From Chloroflexota bacterium (GTDB lineage Bacteria > Chloroflexota > Anaerolineae > Caldilineales > Caldilineaceae), in NCBI GenBank assembly GCA_016861025.1, contig BOKO01000001.1, forward strand, positions 302,001-366,000: a stretch of DNA of 64,000 nucleotides. Reading direction: 5' to 3'. The stretch's first letter is position 1; each line of letters opens with the position of its first letter. Below, one piece after another: positions 13,014 through 22,248 of this stretch. The position numbers and the translations under genes were made by a program. The notes beneath the pieces are model-generated. The model ran no database searches. It had not been told where the DNA came from and worked only from the letters and a program-made list of their open reading frames with translations.

Positions 13014-13739
13014 ATGCAGAAAAATATACTGTGGATGGTGACGTTGCTGCTTGGGATCGTTTTGCTATCGAGCTGTTCGTTTGGCATGGTCGTTGGTTCT
13101 GGCAGAAGCGTCACCGAGACGCGTCCTGTGAGCAACTTCAACGCTGTCAAATTTGCTTTTATCGGCGACCTGACGATCATTCAAGGCGCTGAGGAGTCAG
13201 TGACGATCACCGGCGATGACAACATCGTGGCATTGATCCGTACAACCGTGCATGACGGCGTATTGTCCATCGATGCTGGCGCCGCCAACATTGGCCGCCC
13301 GATCGTGCCGTTGCGTTATGTGTTAACAGTGAAGAATCTGGAAAGCCTCACCCTTTCTGGCCTCGGCAATATCGAAATCGCGTCGTTGGAGACCAGAAAT
13401 CTGGCGCTATCACTGACCGGCGCCGGTTCGCTGAGGATCGACAATCTCGCCGCAACCGATCTGGCCGTCACCCTTTCGGGGGTGGGCAGCGCAAATCTAA
13501 GCGGTGAAGTCAACAAACAGGCCGTAACGGTGTCGGGCGCTGGCTCCTATTATGCGCTGAAGCTGCGCTCGCAAAGCGCCGCAGTTCGCATCTCCGGTCT
13601 GGGCAATGCCGAGGTTTGGGCGGTCGAAACGTTGGCAGCGAATATCTCAGGCGCCGGCAGCATTCGCTATGTAGGCAACCCGCAGGTCACGCAAAACATC
13701 ACTGGGCTGGGCAATGTCCAGGCGATAGGCGATGATTGA
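13014..13739 (+). CDS. GIN-domain (DUF2807) lipoprotein
   Basis: 241 residues. A lipoprotein signal ends in VLLSSC with lipidated Cys21. The rest is a DUF2807 'head GIN' domain, a right-handed beta-helix, seen as repeated rungs SGLGNIEI, TGAGSLRI, SGVGSANL, SGAGSYYA, SGLGNAEV and SGAGSIRY at roughly 20-residue spacing, and it starts with the typical VSNFNAVKF segment. These proteins sit on the cell surface and have no established biochemical activity. The start is well supported by AGGAGAACATAAAT. It is a single-gene unit ending in a strong hairpin terminator at 13795-13825. Confidence 0.9.
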   Translation: MQKNILWMVTLLLGIVLLSSCSFGMVVGSGRSVTETRPVSNFNAVKFAFIGDLTIIQGAEESVTITGDDNIVALIRTTVHDGVLSIDAGAANIGRPIVPLRYVLTVKNLESLTLSGLGNIEIASLETRNLALSLTGAGSLRIDNLAATDLAVTLSGVGSANLSGEVNKQAVTVSGAGSYYALKLRSQSAAVRISGLGNAEVWAVETLAANISGAGSIRYVGNPQVTQNITGLGNVQAIGDD

Positions 13740-13794
13740 ACGGACGCATTTCAAGAAGCTCAAATTCCCCTAAATGGGTGAACGAAATCGATCC

Positions 13795-13825
13795 GTGGGC
13801 GTCTTGCTAGACGCCCACCATTTTT
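13795..13825 (+). terminator. Rho-independent terminator of the GIN lipoprotein gene
   Basis: GTGGGCGTCT (13795-13804), loop TGCT, AGACGCCCAC (13809-13818), then CATTTTT. A perfect 10-bp stem with a T-run on the plus strand. It overlaps the last codons and stop of the convergent LLM oxidoreductase gene, so the same bases encode its C-terminal Val-Gly-Val and stop. Confidence 0.85.
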
Positions 13826-14673
13826 GCAAAGTTTTCCAATGCCTGTATGTGCTCTTGCGGCGTCGTGAAGCCACAACCCATGGTGTTGACCGAAAAATAG
13901 TCGGCGCCAGCCTCGCGCCAATCCTCAATGACGCGGCGCTGATAGTCGGCGTCGCCATCTTTGACATGCAGCCGCGGCTCGATGCCGATGTCGCGGCGCG
14001 TGCGACCCTGTCGGGCAAGATAGCCGTCGAGCTTCGTCAACGCATCGGCGGCGTCCTGCGCAGTGCGATGGTTTGGCAGCCAGCCGTCGCCCAACCGCGC
14101 CAGGCGGTCGAGCACAGCCTCGGCGTGACCACCCAACCAGATCGGAATCGGTCGTTGCACTGGCAGCGGGTTAATGCCAGCATCGGAGATGTTGTGCCAT
14201 TCATCGTGTACAGTAACCAGCGGCTCGGTCCACAGCCGACGCAGCAGTTCGATCTGTGCTTCAGAGCGGCGGCCGCGCGTGCGGAATTCTTCGCCCAGCG
14301 CCTCGTACTCGACCGCATTCCAGCCAATGCCGACGCCCAATCGCAAGCGCCCGCCGCTCAACACGTCGAGCGTGGCCGCCTGCTTGGCGACAAGTGCGGT
14401 CTGACGCTGTGGCAGGATAATGACGCCAGTGACAAAGCCGAGGCGGGTCGTCACCGCAGCCATATAGCTGAAGAGCAGAAACGGCTCGTGGAAGGGGGTC
14501 AGGTAAGTGTACGGCCCGCTCCAGCCGCCGGGACGATCCGGGTTGGCGCCGAGCACGTGGTCATAGGCAAGCACGTGCGAGTAACCGAGCGCCTCGACCG
14601 TTTGCGCATAGTCGCGAATGGCGACGGGATCATTGCCAAATTCTGTCTGTGGAAAGACCACACCGATTTGCAT
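13807..14673 (-). CDS. LLM-class (luciferase-like) F420-dependent oxidoreductase
   Basis: 288 residues from ATG 14673, preceded by AAGGATGAACGTT. Upstream starts at 14682 and 14769 are possible but lack a spaced ribosome site. The fold is the bacterial luciferase-like TIM barrel: MQIGVVFPQTEFGNDP, YSHVLAYDHVLGANPD, FGNDPVAIRDYAQTVEALG, GVGIGWNAVEYEALG and PIPIWLGGHAEAVLDR are characteristic of the F420-dependent group. The substrate is not predictable. A gene of the same superfamily but another subgroup is at 33433-34323. It is monocistronic: a consensus-like promoter lies at 14727-14756 and the gene converges on the GIN lipoprotein gene. Confidence 0.9.
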   Translation of the reverse strand: MQIGVVFPQTEFGNDPVAIRDYAQTVEALGYSHVLAYDHVLGANPDRPGGWSGPYTYLTPFHEPFLLFSYMAAVTTRLGFVTGVIILPQRQTALVAKQAATLDVLSGGRLRLGVGIGWNAVEYEALGEEFRTRGRRSEAQIELLRRLWTEPLVTVHDEWHNISDAGINPLPVQRPIPIWLGGHAEAVLDRLARLGDGWLPNHRTAQDAADALTKLDGYLARQGRTRRDIGIEPRLHVKDGDADYQRRVIEDWREAGADYFSVNTMGCGFTTPQEHIQALENFAKMVGV

Positions 14674-14726
14674 AACGTTCATCCTTTTCATTTGGCGGCG
14701 AAGGCGAAGATGGTTCACCTGTTGAC

Positions 14727-14756
14727 AGGGTATCAGCACGTCAGGGCGGTTGTCAA
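14727..14756 (-). promoter_or_regulatory. Putative sigma-70 promoter for the LLM oxidoreductase gene
   Basis: On the minus strand TTGACA (14751-14756) is followed by an 18-bp spacer and TACCCT (14727-14732), about 55 bp upstream of the start codon. The -35 box is perfect and the -10 only moderate. Confidence 0.5.
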
Positions 14757-14912
14757 TCATGACATCCATGCGGGTGTTTCAAGCGTGGGACAGGGTAAGT
14801 CATCGCCTTCGGCGTGACATGGCGTCGCCTGTGCTGTTATGCTGGCGGCGGCGGCTTGATATATCATTGTTCCGATGACTTGCGTCTGCACTCGAACCGG
14901 AAGGAACTCATC

Positions 14913-15881
14913 ATGTTGACCGAAACTGATCTGCGCGCGGCGTTGCCCAATGCGCTTTCTGCTGTAGACCTGCCGTTTCTCGGCGCCCGCACGCAGGGAA
15001 AAGTGCGTGACATCTATCGCTATGACGACCGGCTGATCTTGGTGGCGACCGACCGACTTTCGGCGTTTGATCGCATTTTGGGAGTGGTTCCCTACAAAGG
15101 GCAGGTGTTGACGCAACTTGCGGCGTGGTGGTTCGCACAGACGCAGGACATCATCGGCAATCACCTGCTCGATGTGCCTGACCCCAACGTCACGGTCGCC
15201 CGCATCTGCGAACCGCTGCCGGTGGAGGTCGTCGTGCGCGGCTATATCACCGGCGTCACGTCGACGGCGCTCTGGCATCAATATAGCCTGGGCAACCGCA
15301 CGATCTACGGCATCGACTTTCCCGACGGGCTGCGCAAGAACGACGCGCTGCCGGCGCCCATCATCACACCGACGACCAAGGCGCGCGACGGCGGCCACGA
15401 TGAACGCATCACCAGCGCCGAAGTGGTGGAGATGGGATTGGCGTCGGCGTCGGTCTGGGAGCAGGTGACAGCGGCGGCGATTGCGCTTTTCCGCCGCGGG
15501 CAGGAGCTGGCGCGCCGTGGCGGGCTGATTTTGGTCGACACCAAGTATGAGTTTGGCATCGCGCCTGACGGTTCAGTGATGTTGATCGACGAGATGCACA
15601 CGCCCGACTCCAGCCGTTTCTGGATCGCCGAGACCTACGCCGACCGTATCGCCGCCGGGCAGGAGCCGGACAACTTCGACAAGGAGTTCATCCGTCTCTA
15701 CTACGCTGCGCACGGCTATCGCGGTGAGGGAGATCCTTTCCCCATGCCGGTGGAGTTGGCGGTGCAGGCGGCAATCCGCTACATTCATACATACGAGATG
15801 TTGACCGGCGAACGCTTCCAGCCGGGTGCTCTGCCCGCTGCGCCGCGCATCGAAGCCAACCTGCGCCGCTGGTTGGCGTGA
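14913..15881 (+). CDS. purC: Phosphoribosylaminoimidazole-succinocarboxamide synthase (SAICAR synthase)
   Basis: 322 residues from ATG 14913, preceded by GGAAGGAACTCATC. The longer open frame from 14814 lacks a ribosome site. PurC joins aspartate to CAIR using ATP in de novo purine synthesis. Family marks are QGKVRDIYRYDDRLILVATD at the N-terminus, the phosphate-binding VVVRGYITG, and the C-terminal signature LIDEMHTPDSSRFW. The length is that of the longer eukaryote-like or actinobacterial PurC rather than the about 240-residue short type. It stands alone; no other pur gene is in the window. Confidence 0.97.
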   Translation: MLTETDLRAALPNALSAVDLPFLGARTQGKVRDIYRYDDRLILVATDRLSAFDRILGVVPYKGQVLTQLAAWWFAQTQDIIGNHLLDVPDPNVTVARICEPLPVEVVVRGYITGVTSTALWHQYSLGNRTIYGIDFPDGLRKNDALPAPIITPTTKARDGGHDERITSAEVVEMGLASASVWEQVTAAAIALFRRGQELARRGGLILVDTKYEFGIAPDGSVMLIDEMHTPDSSRFWIAETYADRIAAGQEPDNFDKEFIRLYYAAHGYRGEGDPFPMPVELAVQAAIRYIHTYEMLTGERFQPGALPAAPRIEANLRRWLA

Positions 15882-15994
15882 ATGGGCTGATTTGGGCAAT
15901 TGCCAGGCAGTTGGTGTATCCTGATTGAAATCGTTTTCAGACACCCTGCCCTGCCGGTGTTGCGACGGGGCTATCGGATGAATGGCGCTGTCGT

Positions 15995-17260
15995 ATGTCA
16001 CATTCGTTGATCGTTACACTTCGCACACTTACCGGCAACGCGCGCGGCTGCGTCTACACCGAGCCGCTGTGGGGCATCCCCTTCAACCTTTTCACCCCTT
16101 ACGCCTCGGTCTATATGGTCGCTATCGGCTTATCCGACCAGAACATCGGCCTTGTTCTGAGCGTCAGTTGGGGCTTTCAGGTCTTCTGGGCGCTGATGAG
16201 CGGCGCCATCACCGACAAGCTGGGACGGCGACGCACGACGCTCCTCTTCGACATCCTGGCGTGGAGCCTTCCTGCGTTGATCTGGGCGTTTGCGCAGAAT
16301 CTTTGGTGGTTTCTGGCGGCGGGCGTCGCCAACGCCATCTGGCGCGTGACCATGAACTCGTGGACGTGTTTGCTGGTGGAGGACACCGACCATGATCAAC
16401 TGGTGCCGATTTACACGTGGATTCACATCGCCAACCTGGCCGCCGGCTTTGTAGCGCCGCTGGCTGGCTTGCTGGTGGCGCGCTATTCGCTCGTACCGAC
16501 CATGCAGGCGCTCTATCTCTTTGCAGCGGTGATGTTCACGGTCAAAGCCGTCGCCACCTACATCTTGACCGAAGAGACGACGCAGGGAAATATGCGCATG
16601 GTGGAGACGCGCGGACAGAGCATCTTCGCCGTGTTGGGCGAGTATCAAGGCGTCGTGCGCGATATCCTGCGCAGCCCGCAGACGCTCTACACCGGCGGCA
16701 TCATGCTCGTGATCGCCATCGTCGGGCTGATCAACGGCAGCTTCTGGGCGATTCTGGCGACTGAAAAGCTCAATGTGCCGCCGGAAAACCTGGCGATCTT
16801 TGCGTTTCTCAAGTCGGCGGTGGCGTTGGGCTTCTTCTTTTTTGTGACGCCGCAGCTTGGCGGGATGCATTTCAAGTGGCCCCTGGCAGCGGGTTTTGGC
16901 GCTTATGTGCTCAGCCAGGTTCTGGTGATCACTGCGCCGGAGCAGGGCTATGCGATTCTGGGGTTGAGCGTCTTTGCGGAGGCGTGCGCCTACGCTGCGG
17001 TCAGCCCGCTGGTCGACAAGTTGATCGTGCTCACCATCGACGCGCAGGAGCGCGCCCGCATTCAGTCGATCCTCTATGTCGGCATCATCCTGCTCACCGC
17101 GCCTTTTGGCTGGATCGCCGGCACGCTTTCCAGCATCGACAAGAACCTGCCTTTCGTGCTCAACATCGCGCTGCTGCTGATCGGCGGTGGGCTGGCGTGG
17201 GCGGCGGGACGGTTTGCAGAGGAGCGTGAACAGCAGCGCATTCAGGTGGAGGTCGGCTGA
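15995..17260 (+). CDS. Major facilitator superfamily transporter
   Basis: 421 residues with about 12 hydrophobic helices. The cytoplasmic loop between helices 2 and 3 has the MFS motif DKLGRRRTT (after MSGAIT), and a charged middle loop (EETTQGNMRMVETRG) separates the two six-helix halves. The substrate is unknown; the family spans sugars, drugs and siderophores. It is the second MFS gene type in the window; the one at 55836-57122 is not closely alike. It starts 113 bp after purC and converges on the AraC-type regulator, so it could be a separate unit or weakly linked to purC. Confidence 0.88.
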   Translation: MSHSLIVTLRTLTGNARGCVYTEPLWGIPFNLFTPYASVYMVAIGLSDQNIGLVLSVSWGFQVFWALMSGAITDKLGRRRTTLLFDILAWSLPALIWAFAQNLWWFLAAGVANAIWRVTMNSWTCLLVEDTDHDQLVPIYTWIHIANLAAGFVAPLAGLLVARYSLVPTMQALYLFAAVMFTVKAVATYILTEETTQGNMRMVETRGQSIFAVLGEYQGVVRDILRSPQTLYTGGIMLVIAIVGLINGSFWAILATEKLNVPPENLAIFAFLKSAVALGFFFFVTPQLGGMHFKWPLAAGFGAYVLSQVLVITAPEQGYAILGLSVFAEACAYAAVSPLVDKLIVLTIDAQERARIQSILYVGIILLTAPFGWIAGTLSSIDKNLPFVLNIALLLIGGGLAWAAGRFAEEREQQRIQVEVG

Positions 17261-17303
17261 TGCGCCCTTGACCGGCGCATCAGCCTCAGCAGACGCCCCC
17301 GCC

Positions 17304-18269
17304 TTATTGGGTGGCGAGTTGGCGGACGCCCTCGCGCCATTGTTGAACGTCGCGCGTTGGTGGAACGCCGAACAGACTCTTGTATTCGCGACTGAAATGC
17401 GATGCGTCTTGATAGCCTACGCGAAAAGCCGCACTGGCTGCATCGAGCGCTTCGCCCAGCATCAGCCGCCGCGCCTCCTGCAACCGTAGTCGCTTCTGAA
17501 ACTGCAGCGGACTCATCGCAGTCGCCGCTTTGAAGTGGTGGTGAAAACTCGACACGCTCATGCCCAACTCCTGCGCTACGCGTTCGATGGGCGGCGGCTG
17601 GTCGATCTCCTTGCGGAACCACTCGATGGCGCGGGCAATGTGGTGCGTGTTCCCATTCTGCACTACGATGTAGCGCAGGCGGTCGCACTGCTCACCGGTT
17701 AGCAGCCGGTAAATAATCTCGCGCGTGATCAGCGGCGCCAGGAAGTGCGCTTCCTCAGGAGTATCGGCAACCCGGACAAGCCGCACCACCGCGTCGAGCA
17801 GCTCGCTGTCCAGTGGGCTGACGTTGATGGCGCGCACGCTGGCGCGCTGCGACAGGGCGGTGCGCCCCGCCTCGATCATCACTGAGCTGACGAGCAAAGG
17901 ATCAAGCTTGAGGCGGAGACTCAGGTAGGGGTGTTCCGGCGACGCCTCGAGCACGTGCGCCACAACAGGCAGGTTGGCGGTGACGATCAGATAGTGCGCA
18001 GCGTCGTAGAGGTAACGCTCGTTGCCCAGAAAGACCTCCTTGCTGCCCTGGGCGATCACGCAAAACACCGGGTCATAGACGCTGTGCAGCGGCTCCCCAG
18101 GCGCAGAGGAGCGATGGAAGGATAGCCCCGGCAGCGGTTCAGCCGTCCCATCGGTGCGAACGGCGCGCTGGATGCGGTCAATCAGTTCTTGTTGTCCGGA
18201 GTTCAACCTGACTGACTCTGGCGACGGTTGCTCAACGCCCCTTCCATTGATCTTAAGCGCTTTGTTCAT
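17304..18269 (-). CDS. AraC-family transcriptional regulator, YqhC-like
   Basis: 321 residues from ATG 18269 (AAAGG upstream). An N-terminal AraC_N-type cupin-like sensor domain (about 20-190: PGLSFHRSSAPGEPLHSVYDPVFCVIAQGSK region, LSLRLKLDP) is followed by two AraC helix-turn-helix units (about 215-315: IERVAQELGMSVSSFHHHFK, GYQDASHFSREYKSLFG). Escherichia coli YqhC, of this type, activates yqhD and dkgA in response to aldehydes. Here a DkgA-like reductase, three other aldo/keto reductases and the usual partners of such clusters (CMD, cupin, cyclophilin-like lipoprotein) lie 4-15 kb away, so they are plausible targets. It is divergent from the GH3 gene, which could also be a target. Confidence 0.9.
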   Translation of the reverse strand: MNKALKINGRGVEQPSPESVRLNSGQQELIDRIQRAVRTDGTAEPLPGLSFHRSSAPGEPLHSVYDPVFCVIAQGSKEVFLGNERYLYDAAHYLIVTANLPVVAHVLEASPEHPYLSLRLKLDPLLVSSVMIEAGRTALSQRASVRAINVSPLDSELLDAVVRLVRVADTPEEAHFLAPLITREIIYRLLTGEQCDRLRYIVVQNGNTHHIARAIEWFRKEIDQPPPIERVAQELGMSVSSFHHHFKAATAMSPLQFQKRLRLQEARRLMLGEALDAASAAFRVGYQDASHFSREYKSLFGVPPTRDVQQWREGVRQLATQ

Positions 18270-18543
18270 GCTCAACACACCTTTCTGCAAGGTTTGCAGG
18301 ATTGCACCAGAATATCGAAAGACTATTTTATCATTCTATGCGACATCCGGCTAGAATAGAGAAAGATTTAGGGTCTACTTCGCGTCTGGCGGAAAGCAGG
18401 TCATCGACTCCAGCGTGACGGGACACTGTTCTTTGCATTTGTGAGATTGCCCCTGGCCCCCAACCTGAAGTGTATATGGAAAGATCGAGTGTCTTTTACC
18501 GCACCAATATATCAAGTTGCATTTCCATGAAAGGTCAGAAGAT

Positions 18544-20787
18544 ATGATGCAAACATTGAGAAAAGAGGGAATGCTCAAATCTGTTCTAGCAGAGGGCGAG
18601 GTTGCTGAGCGCGTCGAGGCATTGTTAGGGCGGATGAGCCTGGCGGAAAAGATCGGACAGCTCAACCAGGTGGGCGGCGCCGATTTTGCGCCCGGACCTA
18701 AAGCTGAGGATCAGATTCGCGCTGGCGGGGCGGGTTCGGTGCTGTGGTTGAACGATGCCAGGCGCTTCAACGAACTCCAAAAAATTGCGGTCGAGGAAAG
18801 CCCTTCCGGCATCCCTTTGCTGTTCGCCTTGGATGTGATCCATGGTTACCGCACCATCTTTCCCGTGCCGCTGGCGATGGCCTCCTCTTGGGACCCCGCA
18901 GTGCCTGAGCGATCTCAGGCGGTGGCGGCGAGAGAAGCGCGCGCCGCCGGCATCCATTGGACCTTCGCCCCCATGATCGACATTGCTCGTGATGCGCGTT
19001 GGGGACGCATCGTGGAAGGGGCCGGCGAAGACCCTTATCTGGGGTCGGCGATGGCGGCGGCTCAGGTGCGCGGCTTTCAGGGCGACGATCTTGCCGACCC
19101 GGAGCGGGTGCTGGCTTGCGCCAAACATTTCGCGGGATACGGCGCTGCGGACGGCGGTCGCGATTACGATCCGGTTTATCTCTCTGAAACCCAGCTCCGC
19201 AACATCCACCTGCCCCCCTTTGCCGCTGCGCTTGAGGCTGGGGCAGCCACGTTCATGAGCGCCTATATGGATCTCAACGATGTGCCGGCCAGCGGCAATC
19301 GCTTCCTGATGCGCCAGATTTTGCGCGAGGAATGGGGCTTTGCAGGGTTTGTGGTTTCCGATGCGTTCGCCGTGGGCAACATGGTCATTCAAGGTCATGC
19401 CCGCGATGGGCGCGACGCCGCGCTGCGGGGCATCAAGGCCGGCGTCAACATGGATATGTCCAGCTACACCTACGTCAACCATGTCGCCGATCTGGTGGCG
19501 GAGGGCGCGCTCACGGTGGCGGAGATCGAGGAATTGGTGCGGCCGATCCTGGCGCTCAAGGTGAAGATGGGGCTGTTCGAGCGCCCGTATGTGGACGAGG
19601 CGTTGTTGGCGCAGGTCGTGGCGCGTCCCGATCATCGCGCCACGGCGCGTTGGGCGGCGCAACGCTCGATGGTGCTGCTCAAAAACGAGGGTGGTCTGCT
19701 GCCGCTTCAGCGAGACATCAAGAAAGTCGCGGTCATCGGGCCGCTGGCGGATTCGATGTCCGCCACCGAAGGGTCTTGGATGGTCTTCGGCCATCAACCG
19801 GCCGCCGTGACCGTGTTGGCTGGCATCCGCGCCAAATTGCCAGACGCTGAAGTGACCTACGCACCCGGCCCCGAAATTCGCCGTGACATCCCCTCCTGGT
19901 TCGAGAGCTTCATGGCGGGCGAGACCAGAAAGCCAGCGCAGACGCCGGAAGAAGCCGAGGCGGCCTTCCAATTGGCGCTGGAAACCGCCCGCGCCGCCGA
20001 CCAGGTGATCATGGTGTTGGGCGAAACAGATTTGATGTCGGGCGAAGCGGCTTCGCGGGCGTCGCTCGACCTGCCGGGGCGGCAAGAAGAGCTGCTCAAG
20101 GCGGTTGCTGCATTGGGCAAGCAGGTCGTGCTTGTGCTGCTGAACGGGCGCCCGCTGAGTATCAATTGGGCGGCGGAGCATATCCCTGCCATCCTCGAAG
20201 CCTGGCAACCCGGCAGCGAAGGCGGTCACGCCGTGGCCGACATCCTCTTTGGCGACGTGAACCCAGGCGGCAAGCTGCCGGTCACCTTCCCGCGCAAGGG
20301 CAGCCATGCGCCGCTCTATTATGCGCGCAACCTGACCCACTCGCCGGAGGGCAGCCCGATGTACAACCCGCGCTACTGGGACGGTCTGCCCACGCCGCTC
20401 TATCCCTTTGGCTTTGGCTTGAGCTACACGACCTTTGCCTTCTCCAACCTCCGGCTTTCGGCGGCGCAGGTCAAGGTGGGCGAGACGCTGACGGTCAGCG
20501 TAGATGTGACCAACACCGGCGCGGTCGCCGGGGACGAGGTGGTGCAGCTTTACATCCACCAGCGTTGGGGCAGCGATTCACGCCCGATGCGCGAGTTGAA
20601 AGGCTTCGCACGCATCACCCTCCAGCCGGACGAGACACAAACTGTGAGCTTCTCGCTTGGGCCAGACGAGCTGCATTATTGGAGCACGAACGCTGGCGGG
20701 TGGATTCAGGAGCCGGCTGCGTTCGACGTTTGGGTTGGGAGCGATGCGCAGGCGACGCTGCACGCTGAGTTCGAGGTGGTGGCGTAG
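18544..20787 (+). CDS. Glycoside hydrolase family 3 beta-glucosidase-like enzyme
   Basis: 747 residues from ATG 18544 (AAAGGTCAGAAGAT upstream; ATG 18547 follows directly). There is no signal peptide, so the enzyme is cytoplasmic. Domains in order: GH3 TIM barrel (about 25-345), with the nucleophile candidate Asp273 in FVVSDAF and the family marks HFAGYGAADGGRDYDP and RDARWGRIVEGAGEDP; GH3 C-terminal alpha/beta sandwich (about 380-610, VMVLGETDLMSGEA); and a fibronectin-III-like domain (about 665-735, VDVTNTGAVAGDEVVQLYI). It removes terminal non-reducing beta-linked sugars; glucose versus xylose preference cannot be told. It is transcribed divergently from the AraC-type regulator and ends in a strong terminator. 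Confidence 0.93.
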   Translation: MMQTLRKEGMLKSVLAEGEVAERVEALLGRMSLAEKIGQLNQVGGADFAPGPKAEDQIRAGGAGSVLWLNDARRFNELQKIAVEESPSGIPLLFALDVIHGYRTIFPVPLAMASSWDPAVPERSQAVAAREARAAGIHWTFAPMIDIARDARWGRIVEGAGEDPYLGSAMAAAQVRGFQGDDLADPERVLACAKHFAGYGAADGGRDYDPVYLSETQLRNIHLPPFAAALEAGAATFMSAYMDLNDVPASGNRFLMRQILREEWGFAGFVVSDAFAVGNMVIQGHARDGRDAALRGIKAGVNMDMSSYTYVNHVADLVAEGALTVAEIEELVRPILALKVKMGLFERPYVDEALLAQVVARPDHRATARWAAQRSMVLLKNEGGLLPLQRDIKKVAVIGPLADSMSATEGSWMVFGHQPAAVTVLAGIRAKLPDAEVTYAPGPEIRRDIPSWFESFMAGETRKPAQTPEEAEAAFQLALETARAADQVIMVLGETDLMSGEAASRASLDLPGRQEELLKAVAALGKQVVLVLLNGRPLSINWAAEHIPAILEAWQPGSEGGHAVADILFGDVNPGGKLPVTFPRKGSHAPLYYARNLTHSPEGSPMYNPRYWDGLPTPLYPFGFGLSYTTFAFSNLRLSAAQVKVGETLTVSVDVTNTGAVAGDEVVQLYIHQRWGSDSRPMRELKGFARITLQPDETQTVSFSLGPDELHYWSTNAGGWIQEPAAFDVWVGSDAQATLHAEFEVVA

Positions 20788-20828
20788 AACGAGCAGCGGG
20801 TTGTTCTCGCGACAAAGGCGCAACGGAG

Positions 20829-20883
20829 CGGCTTTAGCGAAGCGGTGGTCTAATCTCGTCTCGCGCTTCGCTAAAGCCGTTTT
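20829..20883 (+). terminator. Strong hairpin terminator after the GH3 gene
   Basis: Perfect 16-bp inverted repeat: CGGCTTTAGCGAAGCG (20829-20844) and CGCTTCGCTAAAGCCG (20864-20879) with a 19-nt loop, then TTTT on the plus strand. It separates the convergent GH3 and ychF genes. The AAAGCCG/GCTTTAGCG wording recalls dispersed repeats, so a repeat origin is possible. Confidence 0.75.
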
Positions 20884-20900
20884 GAGCAGTGCACTGGCGT

Positions 20901-21971
20901 TTACAAATTGAACCGAATGTTCAGCACGTCGCCATCCTGCACGACGTATTCCTTGCCTTCGAGACGGAATTTGCCCTGTTTTTTGACTTCAGCCAGGCTG
21001 CCCGCGGCGATCAGTTCGTCGTAGCTGACGGTCTCGGCGCGAATGAAGCCCTTGCGCAGATCGCTGTGAATGACGCCAGCCGCCTCCGGCGCCGTCGCAC
21101 CAACGGCTATCGTCCACGCTCTCACCTCGTCCTCGCCGACAGTGAAGAAGCTCTGCAAGCCCAGCATTTTGTAGCAGAAGCGAATGGCGCGGCTTAGCCC
21201 TGGCTCGTCGATGCCGAAATCGGCCAGGAATTCAGCGGCGTCTTCCGGCGCCATCTGTGCAATCTCAGCCTCTAGCCGGCCACGCAGAAGAAAGGTGCGG
21301 TCGTCGAGCAGGTCGGCGAAGTCGGCCTCGTTGGTGTCGTCACCGGCATTGATGACGCGCAGCATGGGTTTGAGCGAGAGCAACCCAAACCCGCCCAGTA
21401 GCTTGCGCTCGGTCTCGCTCAGCTCCAGATCGCGCAGCGGCTTTTCCTCATCCAGCGCCGACATCAGCCGTTGCAGGAGCAACTCTTCGACCGCCATCTG
21501 TTTGCGCTCCTCGGGCGTCCCCCGATTCTTCTGCCCGCTCAGGCGCTCAAGACGGCGATCGAGGATGGTCATGTCGTTGAGGATCAACTCGCTTTCCATG
21601 GTCACGAGATCGCGTGCCGGGTTGATGGTCTCGTCGGGGTGCGGCACGTTCGCATCCTCGAACGCACGCACGACCAGGAGCAGGGCATCGTTGGCGGCCA
21701 TGGCGTTAAGCAACGGCCCGGCGATCCCCGCCTTGGCTGCACCCCTGCCAAACCCCGCAATGTCGTTGTAGGTGACCTGGGCGTAGGTTGTCTTCTTCGG
21801 CTTGAACATTGCCGACAGCCGATCGACGCGTGGGTCGGGCACGTCGACCACCGCCGTGTGGACTTCGACCTGCCCGCTGGAAAAAGCCGTGGTCGCCGTA
21901 TTGCTGCGAGTAAGGGCGTTAAAAATGGTTGTTTTGCCGCTGTTGGGCAGACCGATAATACCGATTTGCAT
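20901..21971 (-). CDS. ychF: Redox-regulated ATPase/GTPase YchF
   Basis: 356 residues from ATG 21971. The open frame reaches 22070, but the conserved protein begins MQIGIIGLPNSGKTT. The OBG-family P-loop is GLPNSGKTT (Lys13), the DxxG region reads NDIAGFGRGAAKAGI, a helical insert lies at about 120-200, and the C-terminal TGS domain (about 275-355) ends with the typical YVVQDGDVLNIRFNL. YchF/OLA1 proteins hydrolyse ATP in preference to GTP, bind ribosomes and influence oxidative stress responses. It is a single gene, converging on the GH3 gene. A short palindrome (ACTCG / CGAGT, 22013-22026) sits upstream. Confidence 0.96.
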   Translation of the reverse strand: MQIGIIGLPNSGKTTIFNALTRSNTATTAFSSGQVEVHTAVVDVPDPRVDRLSAMFKPKKTTYAQVTYNDIAGFGRGAAKAGIAGPLLNAMAANDALLLVVRAFEDANVPHPDETINPARDLVTMESELILNDMTILDRRLERLSGQKNRGTPEERKQMAVEELLLQRLMSALDEEKPLRDLELSETERKLLGGFGLLSLKPMLRVINAGDDTNEADFADLLDDRTFLLRGRLEAEIAQMAPEDAAEFLADFGIDEPGLSRAIRFCYKMLGLQSFFTVGEDEVRAWTIAVGATAPEAAGVIHSDLRKGFIRAETVSYDELIAAGSLAEVKKQGKFRLEGKEYVVQDGDVLNIRFNL

Positions 21972-22248
21972 GAATTTTGATTCCTCGTCGTGCGTTTTTT
22001 GTGTACGGTACTCGCAAACGAGTGTTATGCCAAAAATCGAGGAACCTTGTGATGCCAAGACACGACGCATTTACATCCAGCGCCACCAAACCCTCTACAT
22101 CGGCAATGTTTGCAGAATTATACAAGGACGCTGGAGAAATCGCCTACCACCCCGCTCCGTAACCCGCTAGAATAAAAGCAGGACAAGGAACATAGCTCGT
22201 AGTTCGACAGGCGACCTGCGGGTGGTTCAGCAAAACGGGAGGTTTACC

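Noticed and set aside
18625..20559. 644-codon open frame on the minus strand
   Set aside because: It lies exactly opposite the GH3 gene, is rich in Arg, His and Gln, lacks a ribosome site and resembles no family. High GC keeps the antisense frame open.
22013..22026. ACTCG / CGAGT palindrome upstream of ychF as a regulator site
   Set aside because: Too short and single-copy in the window, and no matching regulator or well-formed promoter beside it.
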